Made by a program: the position numbers and the translations under genes. Below the pieces are notes generated by a model, which ran no database searches, had not been told where the DNA came from, and saw only the letters and a program-made list of their open reading frames with translations. A stretch of DNA of 51,346 bases from Muribaculaceae bacterium (lineage in GTDB: Bacteria; Bacteroidota; Bacteroidia; Bacteroidales; Muribaculaceae): assembly GCA_029062005.1 (NCBI GenBank), contig JAIDQZ010000119.1, forward strand, positions 1 to 51,346, given 5' to 3'. This document shows positions 16,005 to 25,441 of this stretch, piece after piece. How positions within the stretch are numbered: position 1 is the stretch's first letter; each line of letters begins with the position of its first letter.

Positions 16005-18014
16005 ATGAATGTGGAAGAAAGAATTCTGGAGCTTCGACGTGAGCTCAACAGGCACAACCATAATTATTATGTGCTCAATGATCCTGAAATCAGTGATCTG
16101 GAGTACGACATGATGATGAAGGAACTTGAGGCTCTTGAAAAGGAGAATCCGGAACTCTATGATTCACTTTCACCAACTCAAAGGGTTGGATCAGACCTTA
16201 CCAAAGGATTCGGACACGTGGTTCATGAGCGTCCGATGCTATCGCTTGCAAATACATATAGCATAGACGAAGTCGATGAATGGTTTGACCGGGTTAAGAA
16301 AGGTCTGGAAGGACAGGAATTTGAAATAACGGGGGAGATGAAATATGATGGTACCTCCATATCCCTGACATATGAAGGCGGCCGTCTGGTTAGGGCTGTG
16401 ACCAGAGGTGACGGAACACAAGGTGATGACGTGACAGCTAATGTTAAGACTATCAGAAGTATTCCGCTCGTACTGCAACCAGGTGACTGGCCGGAGAAAT
16501 TCGAGATACGTGGTGAAATACTTATGCCATGGAAGGTGTTTGATGAATTGAATAAAGAACGTGAATATAACGAGGAGCCGCTATTTGCTAATCCTCGCAA
16601 CGCAGCGAGCGGTACTCTGAAGACACAGGATCCGAGAGAAGTGGCTAAGAGAAAACTGGATGCGATATTCTATTACCTGCTTTCAGATGATCTGCCCTTT
16701 GATACTCATTATGATAATATGGAGGCTGCCCGAAAGTGGGGATTCAAGGTTTCCGGAGAGATGAAGCTTCTTCATTCTGTGAATGAGGTGGATGCATATA
16801 TCGGCTATTGGGATGTGGCGAGGAAAGAACTTCCTGTGGCTACTGACGGGTTGGTCTTTAAGGTCAATTCATTGCAGCAGCAACTGAATCTCGGATACAC
16901 AGCCAAGTCACCTCGATGGGCTGTAGCTTTTAAGTTTAATCCGGAAAATGCCTGCACTAAACTGCGGTTTGTAAGCTTCGAGACCGGGCGGATGGGAATT
17001 GTGACACCTGTTGCCAATCTTGACCCTGTATTGCTTTCCGGAACAATAGTCAAACGGGCTTCCCTTCATAATGCCGATATAATGAGGGAACTTGATATTC
17101 ATGAAAATGACTGGCTTTATGTGGAGAAGGGCGGTGAGATAATTCCTAAGATAACAGGTGTTGACAAAAGCCGCCGTAATCAGGATAGCAAGCCCGTGCA
17201 ATTTGTATCACGTTGCCCGGTATGCGGAACCCCGCTTGTCAATAAAGAGGGTGATGCCGCCTGGATATGTCCGAATAAATACGGTTGCCGTCCTCAGATC
17301 ACTGGTAGAATAGAGCATTTTTGTGCTCGTCGTATGATGAACATTGACGGTGTGGGAGAGGAAACGGCAGATCTACTTTATGATAAAGGGCTGGTAAAGA
17401 CTCCTGCTGACCTTTACGACCTTACAAAAGATCAGCTTTCGATTCTTGACCGGTTTGGAGACAAAAGTGCTGAAAGGATACTGAACGGACTTGAGTCGTC
17501 CAGACTGGTTCCGTTTGAAAGGGTTGTATATGCTCTTTCGATCCCTAATGTCGGGGAGACCACGGCAAAACGGGTGGCAAAGAGTGTAAAAAATATGGAA
17601 AGGATGCAGTCGATGAGCATTGAGGAACTTCAGTCGATTCCGGATGTTGGTCCTGTTGTAGCTCAGGGAATCCATGATTTTCTACGGGATCCTGTAAATA
17701 TGGAAAATATACGCCGTCTTTCAGAAGCCGGACTACAGATGTCGCTTGGAGATGATAAGATGTCTTCTGCCGGAACGGCCCTTGAAGGAGACTCAATAGT
17801 GATATCCGGCACTTTTAGACATCACAGCCGGGAGGAATACAAGGATATGATCGAAGCTTATGGCGGTAAGAATGTTGGAAGTATTTCAAAGAAGACGTCA
17901 TTTGTCCTTGCAGGCGAGAATATGGGACCCGCTAAATATGATAAATGTCAGAAACTTGGAATCCCTATCATATCGGAAGACGAATTCCTTCAGAAATTAG
18001 GTATAAAATCATAA
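16005..18014 (+). CDS. ligA: NAD-dependent DNA ligase
   Basis: A 669-residue essential ligase that seals nicks in duplex DNA using NAD. In order: the Ia domain (YYVLNDPEISDLEYD), the adenylation domain with active-site K113 in EMKYDG, the OB fold, the four-Cys zinc finger (CPVCG...CPNKYGC), helix-hairpin-helix repeats (IPNVGETTAKRVAK, IPDVGPVVAQGI) and a C-terminal BRCT domain (about 590-669, 'IVISGTFRHHSREEYKDMIEAYGG'). Length and layout are normal. It is the last gene of the run and lies directly in front of a perfect terminator. Confidence 0.97.
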   Translation: MNVEERILELRRELNRHNHNYYVLNDPEISDLEYDMMMKELEALEKENPELYDSLSPTQRVGSDLTKGFGHVVHERPMLSLANTYSIDEVDEWFDRVKKGLEGQEFEITGEMKYDGTSISLTYEGGRLVRAVTRGDGTQGDDVTANVKTIRSIPLVLQPGDWPEKFEIRGEILMPWKVFDELNKEREYNEEPLFANPRNAASGTLKTQDPREVAKRKLDAIFYYLLSDDLPFDTHYDNMEAARKWGFKVSGEMKLLHSVNEVDAYIGYWDVARKELPVATDGLVFKVNSLQQQLNLGYTAKSPRWAVAFKFNPENACTKLRFVSFETGRMGIVTPVANLDPVLLSGTIVKRASLHNADIMRELDIHENDWLYVEKGGEIIPKITGVDKSRRNQDSKPVQFVSRCPVCGTPLVNKEGDAAWICPNKYGCRPQITGRIEHFCARRMMNIDGVGEETADLLYDKGLVKTPADLYDLTKDQLSILDRFGDKSAERILNGLESSRLVPFERVVYALSIPNVGETTAKRVAKSVKNMERMQSMSIEELQSIPDVGPVVAQGIHDFLRDPVNMENIRRLSEAGLQMSLGDDKMSSAGTALEGDSIVISGTFRHHSREEYKDMIEAYGGKNVGSISKKTSFVLAGENMGPAKYDKCQKLGIPIISEDEFLQKLGIKS

Positions 18015-18016
18015 TG

Positions 18017-18056
18017 AAAAATGACAGGTGAAATATTTATGTCACCTGTCATTTTT
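18017..18056. terminator. Perfect bidirectional terminator after ligA
   Basis: A 15-bp perfect stem (18017-18031 with 18042-18056) with A and T tracts on its two outer ends and a 10-nt A/T-rich loop. It serves ligA on the plus strand and the convergent gene ending at 18058 on the minus strand. Confidence 0.93.
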
Positions 18057-18057
18057 A

Positions 18058-18645
18058 TTAATCAAGTATTCCCACGGATCGGAATAGATGGGCATAATAT
18101 TCAGCTTTCTTTTCGATCTTCATCGGATAAGCGCGGCTTGTGGAAGGCATACGCCATATGTGCAGGCCATCGGCGGATTCTGTCATTTCTCCCATTTTGG
18201 GACGTTGGGTGTCTGTAAGTTGCGCTATGATGTCCGCTGCCTTTTCTCCTGTGGTGGCTATTGTGTGGCAGTCCGGTATCATTTTAAGCAGATCAAAAAG
18301 CGGAACTGGCTTCACTATCTCAAGAAACTTGTCAGACGCATTTCCTTTTAGTCTTCTTACCTCCCTTGCAGTATCATGCATCGCAATATGATGCTCAGCC
18401 ATGAGCTGTCTGCATTCCTCTTCCTTGAAACTCTTTGTGTCGCTGTCATAAAGGGCATTTTTATCTCCCAGAAAGAGCAATCCGCATATCCTCCAATAGT
18501 CATTGATTGGATTAGGATAATAGAAATCCATGCTCCAGCGATGCTCACCGGGTGGAAAGGTCCCCATCATAAGTATACGGGCACCTTCCGGCAAGAACGG
18601 AGGAAATGGATGTGTTTCTATTACCATGTCTTCTTTATTCTCCAT
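18058..18645 (-). CDS. Uracil-DNA-glycosylase-family protein
   Basis: A 195-residue protein of the uracil-DNA glycosylase superfamily, in the branch often annotated as G:T/U mismatch glycosylase. It has 'ILMMGTFPPGEHRWSMDFYYPNPINDYWRI' near the N-terminus, a motif-1-like GTFPPG loop followed by an aromatic stretch and Asn, and a C-terminal 'MPSTSRAYPM' motif-2-like loop. It probably removes damaged or mismatched bases, but the substrate is unproven. It is convergent with ligA. Confidence 0.8.
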   Translation of the reverse strand: MENKEDMVIETHPFPPFLPEGARILMMGTFPPGEHRWSMDFYYPNPINDYWRICGLLFLGDKNALYDSDTKSFKEEECRQLMAEHHIAMHDTAREVRRLKGNASDKFLEIVKPVPLFDLLKMIPDCHTIATTGEKAADIIAQLTDTQRPKMGEMTESADGLHIWRMPSTSRAYPMKIEKKAEYYAHLFRSVGILD

Positions 18646-18689
18646 ATCTGATCAAGATTATTCATCACATATGATGTGGTTGTATATAT

Positions 18690-19055
18690 CTATCGGATTT
18701 CGCATATTTCAGGATATTGGGATCTTATTTTTTTAGGGAGTTTTGAAGCTACCTGTGCATAGCTGTGTCGAATGAGTGACATTAGCAATTCTTTATCGCT
18801 CATCCGGCTTGGACTCACTTGATTCCAATATTTTTTATTCCAGTGATACGCCGGTTCAACATCAGTATATATCTCTCTTAACTCTATGGCATATTCCGGA
18901 TCACATTTCAATGCAAGATAATCGGTTCCGTCGATAGAGAGGCATGCGAAAATCTTGTTGCAGACACGGAAAAGCAAATTGCCTTCACCGAATGCCATAT
19001 CTTCTGTAGTCAAAGGCAATGACAGGCAATATTCTCTGACGGTTTCTATATCCAT
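18690..19055 (-). CDS. MmcQ/YjbR-family protein
   Basis: A 121-residue full-length MmcQ/YjbR protein: MDIETVREYCLSLP, 'FRVCNKIFACL', 'DYLALKCDPEYAIELRE', 'AYHWNKKYW' and the C-terminal 'SYAQVASKLPKK'. The fold is CyaY-like. DNA binding is often annotated but function is not established. It lies 2 nt downstream of the AI-2E permease gene and is probably cotranscribed. The intact reference shows what is missing in its paralogue at 104-427. Confidence 0.9.
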   Translation of the reverse strand: MDIETVREYCLSLPLTTEDMAFGEGNLLFRVCNKIFACLSIDGTDYLALKCDPEYAIELREIYTDVEPAYHWNKKYWNQVSPSRMSDKELLMSLIRHSYAQVASKLPKKIRSQYPEICEIR

Positions 19056-19057
19056 GA

Positions 19058-20167
19058 TTATAAGGATTCTGTTTCGTTTTGGGATTCTGTCGAAGATCTC
19101 GGATAGGATATGTATCTCTCATAGTAAGCCATTATGAGTGAAGATACAGGAAGAGCTATGATCATTCCAATTATACCGAGAAGGCTGCCCCAGATCGAAA
19201 GGGACAGAAGTATGATAGCGGCGTTCATTCCCATTTCCTTGCCCATTATGTGCGGGGTGAGTATATAGTCGCAGATACATTGGCTTACTACATATACGAG
19301 AAGTGATCTGCCGAAAAGACTCATGAAGGTTATGTCTCCGCTCAAAGAATAGATGGCGCATATAATTGCTACCGGAATAAGCGTCACATACTGAAAGTAT
19401 GGAATCATATACAGTATTCCGACCAGTATTCCCATAGGCACTGCAAGTGGAAGTCCTACGATTGAGAATCCAATGCAATAAAAGACTGCTGCACATAATG
19501 CAACGAGTCCTTGTCCTCTGAAATAGTGGTCCATGCTGTTTTGTACGTCCTTCACCACAATCATTGCCTCAGGTCTGTATTTATGAGGGATAATCAGTTT
19601 GAATCCCTTCACGATCTGTGGGTAATCAATAAGAATGAAAAGGACATATACCACAGTCAATGCCCATCCGAGTATATCAAGTATAACGGTAATGGATTCA
19701 TTAAGCAGTGAGGTGCCTTTACTGATGAGAGTGCCTAAATGGAGATTGGTAAGCTGCGACTTGAGAGCGGATGGCTGTATGTATTTTTCAACCCAGTCGA
19801 TGATCATGATATATTCCTGTGGAAGCGGTCTTTTACCTGATGTCACCTCATGAATTATGCCGCTGAGGGTGTCAAGCTCCCTCACTACCGAAGGGAGAAA
19901 GAAATATATGATCCCGGCAACTATTGCCAGGACTTCCAGAAGTGAAAGAATGGATGATACTGCGCGCCCCTTCTCATGGATAAAACGCCTGTTGAGATCC
20001 ACAAGAGGCTGAAGCATATATGCTATGAAGCAGGCTATGAAGAAGGGTAGGAGTACGTCGCTAAGATATCCGACAAGGATAACCAGCGCTATCGCAATGG
20101 CAATACCGATTATTAGTTTCATTATTCGGTCGATATTCCAGAAGTGGGTGTTGTTCTGTTCGGACAT
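19058..20167 (-). CDS. AI-2E family / PerM-like membrane transporter
   Basis: A 369-residue membrane protein of the AI-2E family (formerly UPF0118). It has hydrophobic hairpins near residues 15-55 and 65-90, a soluble segment at about 90-150, and C-terminal membrane helices (about 155-350), including the conserved 'VPMGILVGILYMIPYFQYV' and 'PHIMGKEMGMNAAIILLSLSIWGSLLGIIGMIIALP'. Family members export small molecules or Na+; the substrate here is unknown. The two C-terminal charged stretches face the cytoplasm in the usual model. Confidence 0.9.
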   Translation of the reverse strand: MSEQNNTHFWNIDRIMKLIIGIAIAIALVILVGYLSDVLLPFFIACFIAYMLQPLVDLNRRFIHEKGRAVSSILSLLEVLAIVAGIIYFFLPSVVRELDTLSGIIHEVTSGKRPLPQEYIMIIDWVEKYIQPSALKSQLTNLHLGTLISKGTSLLNESITVILDILGWALTVVYVLFILIDYPQIVKGFKLIIPHKYRPEAMIVVKDVQNSMDHYFRGQGLVALCAAVFYCIGFSIVGLPLAVPMGILVGILYMIPYFQYVTLIPVAIICAIYSLSGDITFMSLFGRSLLVYVVSQCICDYILTPHIMGKEMGMNAAIILLSLSIWGSLLGIIGMIIALPVSSLIMAYYERYISYPRSSTESQNETESL

Positions 20168-20410
20168 GGTCTTTATGATATAGTGGACTTATATGTGTAA
20201 CATTATGTTTTATGGGTTTGTTCATGCCCCGACCGGTTTGTTAGCTTTATCTTTAGCCGGATTGGCGAAACATTTCTTTGATTTTTTTGAGTCGTATATG
20301 TGGCGGATAATTTGGAATTATACCCTATTTATCTTAATTTTGTAGTTTCAAATAAGATTGCGTCTCAATTTTAAGTGGAACGTTCTATTAAATACATTCT
20401 ATCGAACACG
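20168..20410. other. 243-nt divergent intergenic region
   Basis: It holds the plus-strand promoter listed at 20311-20342. I see no clear TAnnTTTG element for the minus-strand AI-2E gene and no coding sequence. Confidence 0.5.
20311..20342 (+). promoter_or_regulatory. Bacteroidetes-type promoter for the MscS gene
   Basis: TTTG (20311-20314), 20 nt, TAATTTTG (20335-20342). This places the transcript start near 20349, about 60 nt upstream of the chosen ATG at 20411. Confidence 0.8.
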
Positions 20411-22330
20411 ATGAACCATACAAAGATAAAACAGACAATCTTTTCGTTTAAGCTGGAACTGCATGACAGCTTCAGATCCGCGTTCTCAATTGCCATGCTT
20501 CTGTGTCTGTTGATTTCCTGTTCTTCAGATCTGCATTCCCAGATTATAAGGAAAGTAGGCGAGCACCTTCTGCCTGTGAAGGCAAATGTTTCAGTCGATA
20601 CTCTGCATCAGGCGGATTACCACTCTCTTTCTCCTGAAGACAGGATTAAAGCAGATTCTGTCAAAATGCTTGAAATGACTCTGCAGATCGAGGAAATGAA
20701 GCTTAATGAGATTCTTTTAAGAAACAAACTTGATGAAAACAACCAGCTTCATGTAGCTGATTCATTGAAGAGGGCGAGACAGATACAGAAGATTGACTCG
20801 TTGAGGGCTGTTACTCCGGGTGTGCCTGTTGTAGTTGACGAGGATACGTTATTCCGTATCTATGCCCCCAGAGGCGGACACTCTCCTATAGATCGGGCTG
20901 AGACTACGACTCAGGCTATAATGAAGATAGGTCATGACAGAAGTCTCCGGCGCGATTCGATATATCTTCTCGACAACGATAGCTATATCGATATAATGTA
21001 TGGCGACAAGGTCATCATCAGCATTACAGAGCAGGATGCTTTGTGGAATGCAACGACATCTCAGCGGCTTGCTGAAATTTATATGTCGATTATTTCAGAT
21101 AAGATCAACCTGATGAAAGCCGAAAACAGCTTTTGGCAGATTGTCAAGCGCATAGCGCTTTTCTTGCTGGTGATTTGCATTCAGTGTCTGATAGTAAGGC
21201 TTATAAACTATCTGTTCAGGAAACTCCGCAGGCGCATCATATGGCTCAAGCTCCATAAACTGAAACCACTCGTTATTCGCGACTATGAATTGCTGAATAA
21301 GAATTACCTGTGCAGGATATTGATCATTATAAGCCGTATACTTCGCTATTTTGTGCTTCTTCTGCTTTTTATATTCACAGTCCCGATTCTTTTCTCGATA
21401 TTTCCGCAGACAGAAAACCTCGCCCTTAAGATTTTCTATTATATAGTTGATCCAATCAAGATGGTTGTGGTGGCGATATTCGACTATATACCCAATCTTT
21501 TCATAATTGCCATCATTTGGTATTGTGTAAGGTATATAGTAAAAGGATTGAGATATATTTCAAATGAGATACAGAACGAAAAGCTGAAAATTACAGGTTT
21601 TTATCCGGATTGGGCAGAGCCAACATTCAATATAATTCGCTTTCTGCTATATGCCTTCATGATAGCGATGATATATCCTTATCTTCCTGGTTCTGAATCT
21701 GGAGTGTTTCAGGGTATATCAGTATTTGTCGGACTTATTGTATCTTTGGGATCAAGTACCGTGATTTCCAATTTTATAGCAGGTTTTGTTATCACTTATA
21801 TGCGTCCGTTCAAGACCGGAGATTTTATAAAGGTTAATGAGACCATAGGAAATGTAATTGAGAAATCTCCGTTTGTAACCCGGGTCAGGACTATAAAGAA
21901 CGAACTTGTGACTATCCCTAATTCTTTTATTATTTCGTCCAATACCATCAATTATTCCTATTCAGCACGACAATATGGACTTATAATACATACTATGCTT
22001 ACGATGGGATATGATGTCCCATGGAGAACTGTGCATAAGCTTATGATTGATGCTGCTCTTGATACTAAAGGGATTCTTGAGCATCCGGCACCATTTGTAT
22101 TGGAGACCGAGCTGAACGATAACTATATGTGCTATCAGATCAATGCCTATATCAAGGATGCTGATGACATGCCTGTGATCATGTCTGATCTGTTGCAGAA
22201 TATCCAGGATTACTTCAACAAGGCGGGGATCGAACTGTTTGCTCCCCACCATTTTAAGACTACTTCAAAAATTCAGACGGATCCAATACGGGTCCAGGCT
22301 TCGACCCTCGGCGATATCCTTGGGAAATGA
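20411..22330 (+). CDS. MscS-family mechanosensitive ion channel with long N-terminal region
   Basis: A 639-residue protein. An N-terminal signal-like segment (about residues 20-45, ending SCSSDLHSQ) is followed by a helical periplasmic region (about 45-240), several membrane helices (about 250-450) and the MscS core: pore helix 'VGLIVSLGSSTVISNFIAGFVITYMRPFKTGDFIKV', beta domain 'RTIKNELVTIPNSFIISS' and an alpha/beta C-terminus. Such channels open under membrane tension to release solutes. The frame opens with GTG at 20375, but ATG 20411 is a better fit. A Ca2+/Na+ antiporter follows 34 nt downstream. Confidence 0.9.
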   Translation: MNHTKIKQTIFSFKLELHDSFRSAFSIAMLLCLLISCSSDLHSQIIRKVGEHLLPVKANVSVDTLHQADYHSLSPEDRIKADSVKMLEMTLQIEEMKLNEILLRNKLDENNQLHVADSLKRARQIQKIDSLRAVTPGVPVVVDEDTLFRIYAPRGGHSPIDRAETTTQAIMKIGHDRSLRRDSIYLLDNDSYIDIMYGDKVIISITEQDALWNATTSQRLAEIYMSIISDKINLMKAENSFWQIVKRIALFLLVICIQCLIVRLINYLFRKLRRRIIWLKLHKLKPLVIRDYELLNKNYLCRILIIISRILRYFVLLLLFIFTVPILFSIFPQTENLALKIFYYIVDPIKMVVVAIFDYIPNLFIIAIIWYCVRYIVKGLRYISNEIQNEKLKITGFYPDWAEPTFNIIRFLLYAFMIAMIYPYLPGSESGVFQGISVFVGLIVSLGSSTVISNFIAGFVITYMRPFKTGDFIKVNETIGNVIEKSPFVTRVRTIKNELVTIPNSFIISSNTINYSYSARQYGLIIHTMLTMGYDVPWRTVHKLMIDAALDTKGILEHPAPFVLETELNDNYMCYQINAYIKDADDMPVIMSDLLQNIQDYFNKAGIELFAPHHFKTTSKIQTDPIRVQASTLGDILGK

Positions 22331-22364
22331 ACTGAAAATCAAACTTATTAATCCGAATATAATT

Positions 22365-23339
22365 ATGTTGAATGTGTTTTGGCTTCTGTTTGGCGTGGCT
22401 TTGATTATTTATGCCGCCAACTGGCTCACTGATGGAGCAGCATCCATAGCCCGCAGATGGTGGCTCAGCGATATGGTGGTCGGGCTTACCGTTGTGGCTT
22501 TCGGCACGTCTACCCCCGAACTTTCCATCAGTGTCGTGTCAGCACTTCAGGGTAATGCTCCCATGGCTGTAGGAAATGTAGTGGGTAGCAATATCTTCAA
22601 TATACTCGTAATAATAGGTGTTGTGGCTGTCGTGAAGCCCATTAAGGTTCAGCCTTCTGTTATGGTCAATGAGATAGGATTGGTGATACTCTCGTCTCTT
22701 GCTCTTCTCGTACTTGGATTCGGTGATATTCTCGGCGACGCGGGGGAGAGGATAGTGTCGAGAACTTCCGGAATACTGCTCCTTCTTTTTTTCGTGATAT
22801 TTCTGCGATACACTTTTGCACAGGCAAAATCAGCTCTTGACTCTGATCCTGCCGCGCAAAAGGGAGCCGATAGAAAGGAGATGCCTTTGTGGCGTTCTAT
22901 AGTTATGGTTGTTGTCGGACTTGCCGGTCTTGTTTATGGAGGCGACCGATTTGTAGCCGGTGCTTCAGGTGTGGCATTGTCATTAGGAATGAGCGAGGCT
23001 GTAGTCGGTCTGACCATTGTTGCCGCTGGTACGTCACTTCCGGAACTTGCTGCTTCGGTTGCGGCTGCCGTCAAAGGTAATTCCGGAATCGCCGTCGGAA
23101 ATGTGATAGGAAGCAATATTTTCAATATATTTTTTGTGCTCGGCACAACGGCCACCATTACCCCTTTGCCGTTCGGTGGCATCACGCATCTCGATCTTGC
23201 TGTTATGATGGGTGCCTCCCTGATATTTTGGCTTTTCTGCTGGAAATTCGGAAAGCGTACTATAACACGACCGGAAGGTGCCATATTGGCGGCTCTTTAT
23301 GTCGCATATGTTGCTTATCAGGTGATGGCTGTCGCATGA
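22365..23339 (+). CDS. Calcium/sodium antiporter (CaCA family, YrbG-like)
   Basis: A 324-residue inner-membrane exchanger with ten hydrophobic segments and two inverted alpha-repeats: 'FGTSTPELSISVVSALQGN..AVGNVVGSNIFNIL' and 'AAGTSLPELAASVAAAVKGN..AVGNVIGSNIFNIF'. The Glu of each repeat's PEL motif (TPEL and LPEL) is the expected ion-coordinating residue. The reading frame is open from 22239 inside the previous gene; ATG 22365 gives the conserved membrane start MLNVFWLLFGVAL. Confidence 0.93.
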   Translation: MLNVFWLLFGVALIIYAANWLTDGAASIARRWWLSDMVVGLTVVAFGTSTPELSISVVSALQGNAPMAVGNVVGSNIFNILVIIGVVAVVKPIKVQPSVMVNEIGLVILSSLALLVLGFGDILGDAGERIVSRTSGILLLLFFVIFLRYTFAQAKSALDSDPAAQKGADRKEMPLWRSIVMVVVGLAGLVYGGDRFVAGASGVALSLGMSEAVVGLTIVAAGTSLPELAASVAAAVKGNSGIAVGNVIGSNIFNIFFVLGTTATITPLPFGGITHLDLAVMMGASLIFWLFCWKFGKRTITRPEGAILAALYVAYVAYQVMAVA

Positions 23340-23346
23340 TATTTAA

Positions 23347-23375
23347 GGCCCCATTTCTTGATATGAGATGGGACC
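23347..23375. other. Imperfect hairpin downstream of the antiporter gene
   Basis: GGCCCCATTTC (23347-23357) pairs with GAGATGGGACC (23365-23375) with one mismatch and one G-T, around a 7-nt loop. There is no T-tract, so it is probably an mRNA 3'-end stem ahead of the real terminator. Confidence 0.45.
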
Positions 23376-23392
23376 TAAGTGATTCTATAAAT

Positions 23393-23420
23393 AAAAAAGC
23401 ACACTGAGTGTGCTTTTTTA
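23393..23420. terminator. Bidirectional intrinsic terminator
   Basis: A perfect 7-bp stem AGCACAC/GTGTGCT (23398-23404 with 23408-23414) with a 3-nt loop, extended by an A-run on the left and a T-run on the right. It separates the antiporter gene from the convergent flavodoxin gene. Confidence 0.9.
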
Positions 23421-23438
23421 TTGGAGGTTAATTGGTTT

Positions 23439-23975
23439 TTAATATTTTGATGTCGATTGCTGAAATAATTGTTCGATTGCTTCAGCAATCGCTGCTTCGT
23501 CATCTGATTCACCAGTGATTCCTACACCGTCTGTCACCCAAGTGTGGGGCAGAAAATGTCGGATTGACTCTCTCACCTTATCATGTCCGCTACCGTCATG
23601 ATTTATGACCGGTATCACACGCTTTCCGCCGAAGTCATACTCATCGAAAAATGTGTACACCGCCATAGGAACGTCGTCATACCAGTTTGGAGCAACAAGG
23701 ATGATGTATTTGTAATCCTGCATCTTGCCTACCTTGTCTACGATTGCTGGGCGTGTGCGGGTCTCTTTCTCGATTTTAGTTACCGTTTCGAAAGTTGCCT
23801 TGTCTTCCGGATATGTCTCCACCGGAGTTATTGCGTATTCCGTTGCTTCAAGCCCTTTATTTTTGAGGGCGGCTACCGCCCTCTCTGCTATTTTCTTGCT
23901 GCCTGATGTCTCTTTTCCCTTTTGGATAAAATATGCCACAAGGATCTTATCTGCATTCAATTTTGTGCCTTCCAT
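23439..23975 (-). CDS. Flavodoxin-family protein
   Basis: A 178-residue single-domain flavodoxin-like protein. The first strand and phosphate loop read 'ILVAYFIQKGKETSGSKKIAE', the second flavin loop 'IILVAPNWYDDVPMAVYTFFDEYDFGGKRVIPVINHDGSG' and the end 'GITGESDDEAAIAEAIEQL'. Such proteins bind FMN and carry electrons or act as small NAD(P)H-dependent reductases in the cytoplasm. The partner is unknown and it stands alone between a terminator and a long promoter region. Confidence 0.88.
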   Translation of the reverse strand: MEGTKLNADKILVAYFIQKGKETSGSKKIAERAVAALKNKGLEATEYAITPVETYPEDKATFETVTKIEKETRTRPAIVDKVGKMQDYKYIILVAPNWYDDVPMAVYTFFDEYDFGGKRVIPVINHDGSGHDKVRESIRHFLPHTWVTDGVGITGESDDEAAIAEAIEQLFQQSTSKY

Positions 23976-24099
23976 AATTTTTAAGATTAAATTTAATATA
24001 ATATGGAGCCTTGTGATATCTTAGGATATCTGATTAACTCCGCTATTAAAACACCCTAACTGTATGTTCTGTTTAATTCAAGAGAAAAGTCTATTAAAA

Positions 24100-24131
24100 T
24101 TTCCGAAATTCAGTGTTTTTTATTAATTTTG
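24100..24131 (+). promoter_or_regulatory. Bacteroidetes-type promoter for ddl-ileS-lspA
   Basis: TTTC (24100-24103, one off TTTG), 20 nt, TAATTTTG (24124-24131). The transcript would start near 24138, giving a leader of about 75 nt before the ddl ATG. Confidence 0.7.
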
Positions 24132-24211
24132 CAGTTTGTTAGGTATATGTAATCCCTATGATGGATGAGGGTACCCGATGTGAAGATAATCTTTAAGTAA
24201 AGCAACTGATT

Positions 24212-25402
24212 ATGAAAACTAACGTAGCTGTTTTTTTCGGTGGCAGAAGCGTGGAGCACGAGATATCGGTCATCTCTGCTTTGCAAGCCATCAGTGCGTT
24301 CAATCAAGAGAAATACAATATAATTCCAATCTATATTTCTAAGCAGGGACGCTGGTACACCGGCGACAATCTGCTCAATATACGCAACTATCGTGACATG
24401 AACTCTCTTGTGGCAAATGCCGAAGAGGTTTTCATGCGCCCTGAATATGGTGATTTCAATCTTTACCGTGTAAATACAAAGTCAGGACTCTTTTCCAAGA
24501 AAGACCCTGTTGTAGCCGAACTACATGTCGCTATCCCTGTGCTTCACGGCACTAATGGAGAGGATGGTGTCTTTGAAGGTCTTCTTGAGACCATTGGAAT
24601 TCCGTTTGCAGGATGTAATACCCTAAGCTCGGCTAACGGCATGGATAAGATTACGATGAAGATGATTCTGAGGGAATCGGGTGTGCCTGTTGTGGATTAT
24701 GTTTGGTTCACGGATAAGGAATGGAGCCGTAAGCGTGAGGAACTGATTGAAAAAATTGAAGATAAGATCGGATATCCCGTTATAGTCAAGCCTGCCAATC
24801 TCGGATCAAGTGTTGGAATTGGAAAGGCAGCCGACAGATCATCGTTGATTGAAAAGGTTGACAATGCCTGTCGTTTCTCACAGCGTATCATCGTGGAGCA
24901 TATGCTTGAATCCATGAAGGAAATCAACTGTTCGGTGCTCGGCGACTGCGATGATTATCAGCCTTCCGTTTGCGAAGAGCCCATATCTAAGGGTGATTTC
25001 CTCAGCTATGATGAAAAATACCGTGGAGGCAACGAAGGAATGGCTGCAAGCGAAAAGAGAATACCTGCCGATCTCCCTAAAGAGACTTCCGAACGTGTTC
25101 AGCACCTTGCCTGCGAGACGTTCAGGGTGCTGTCATGCCATGGTGTCAGCCGTGTTGATGTGATGATCGATCAGAAAGACGGTCAGATATATGTAAATGA
25201 AATCAATACCATTCCAGGATCTCTGTCTTATTATCTTTGGGAGGCGACTGGTATCGGATTTGCCGATCTAATGGACCGTCTCGTTCAGCTTGCTCTGAAG
25301 CGCAAGAGGGAAGTGGAACGTAAGACATTCAGCTATGACCGTAACATATTCGCCCTTGGTGGAGGCGGAAAAGGTGGTGTGAAAGGTCCTAAACTCAAAT
25401 AA
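24212..25402 (+). CDS. ddl: D-alanine--D-alanine ligase family protein
   Basis: A 396-residue ATP-grasp ligase that joins two D-alanines for peptidoglycan. It shows the N-terminal 'VFFGGRSVEHEISVISALQAI', the ATP-grasp 'YPVIVKPANLGSSVGIGKA', the omega-loop 'LSYDEKYRGG' and the C-terminal 'IYVNEINTIPGSLSYYLWEATG'. The tyrosine in the omega-loop suggests D-Ala as second substrate rather than D-Lac. The sequence style (SVEHEISVISALQAI) reminds me more of Clostridia/Van-like ligases than of the usual short Bacteroides Ddl. A Gly/Lys tail (GGGGKGGVKGPKLK) ends the protein. Confidence 0.9.
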   Translation: MKTNVAVFFGGRSVEHEISVISALQAISAFNQEKYNIIPIYISKQGRWYTGDNLLNIRNYRDMNSLVANAEEVFMRPEYGDFNLYRVNTKSGLFSKKDPVVAELHVAIPVLHGTNGEDGVFEGLLETIGIPFAGCNTLSSANGMDKITMKMILRESGVPVVDYVWFTDKEWSRKREELIEKIEDKIGYPVIVKPANLGSSVGIGKAADRSSLIEKVDNACRFSQRIIVEHMLESMKEINCSVLGDCDDYQPSVCEEPISKGDFLSYDEKYRGGNEGMAASEKRIPADLPKETSERVQHLACETFRVLSCHGVSRVDVMIDQKDGQIYVNEINTIPGSLSYYLWEATGIGFADLMDRLVQLALKRKREVERKTFSYDRNIFALGGGGKGGVKGPKLK

Positions 25403-25441
25403 CAAAGATTAATGCAAAACGTACAAAGCAATACGATAAAT

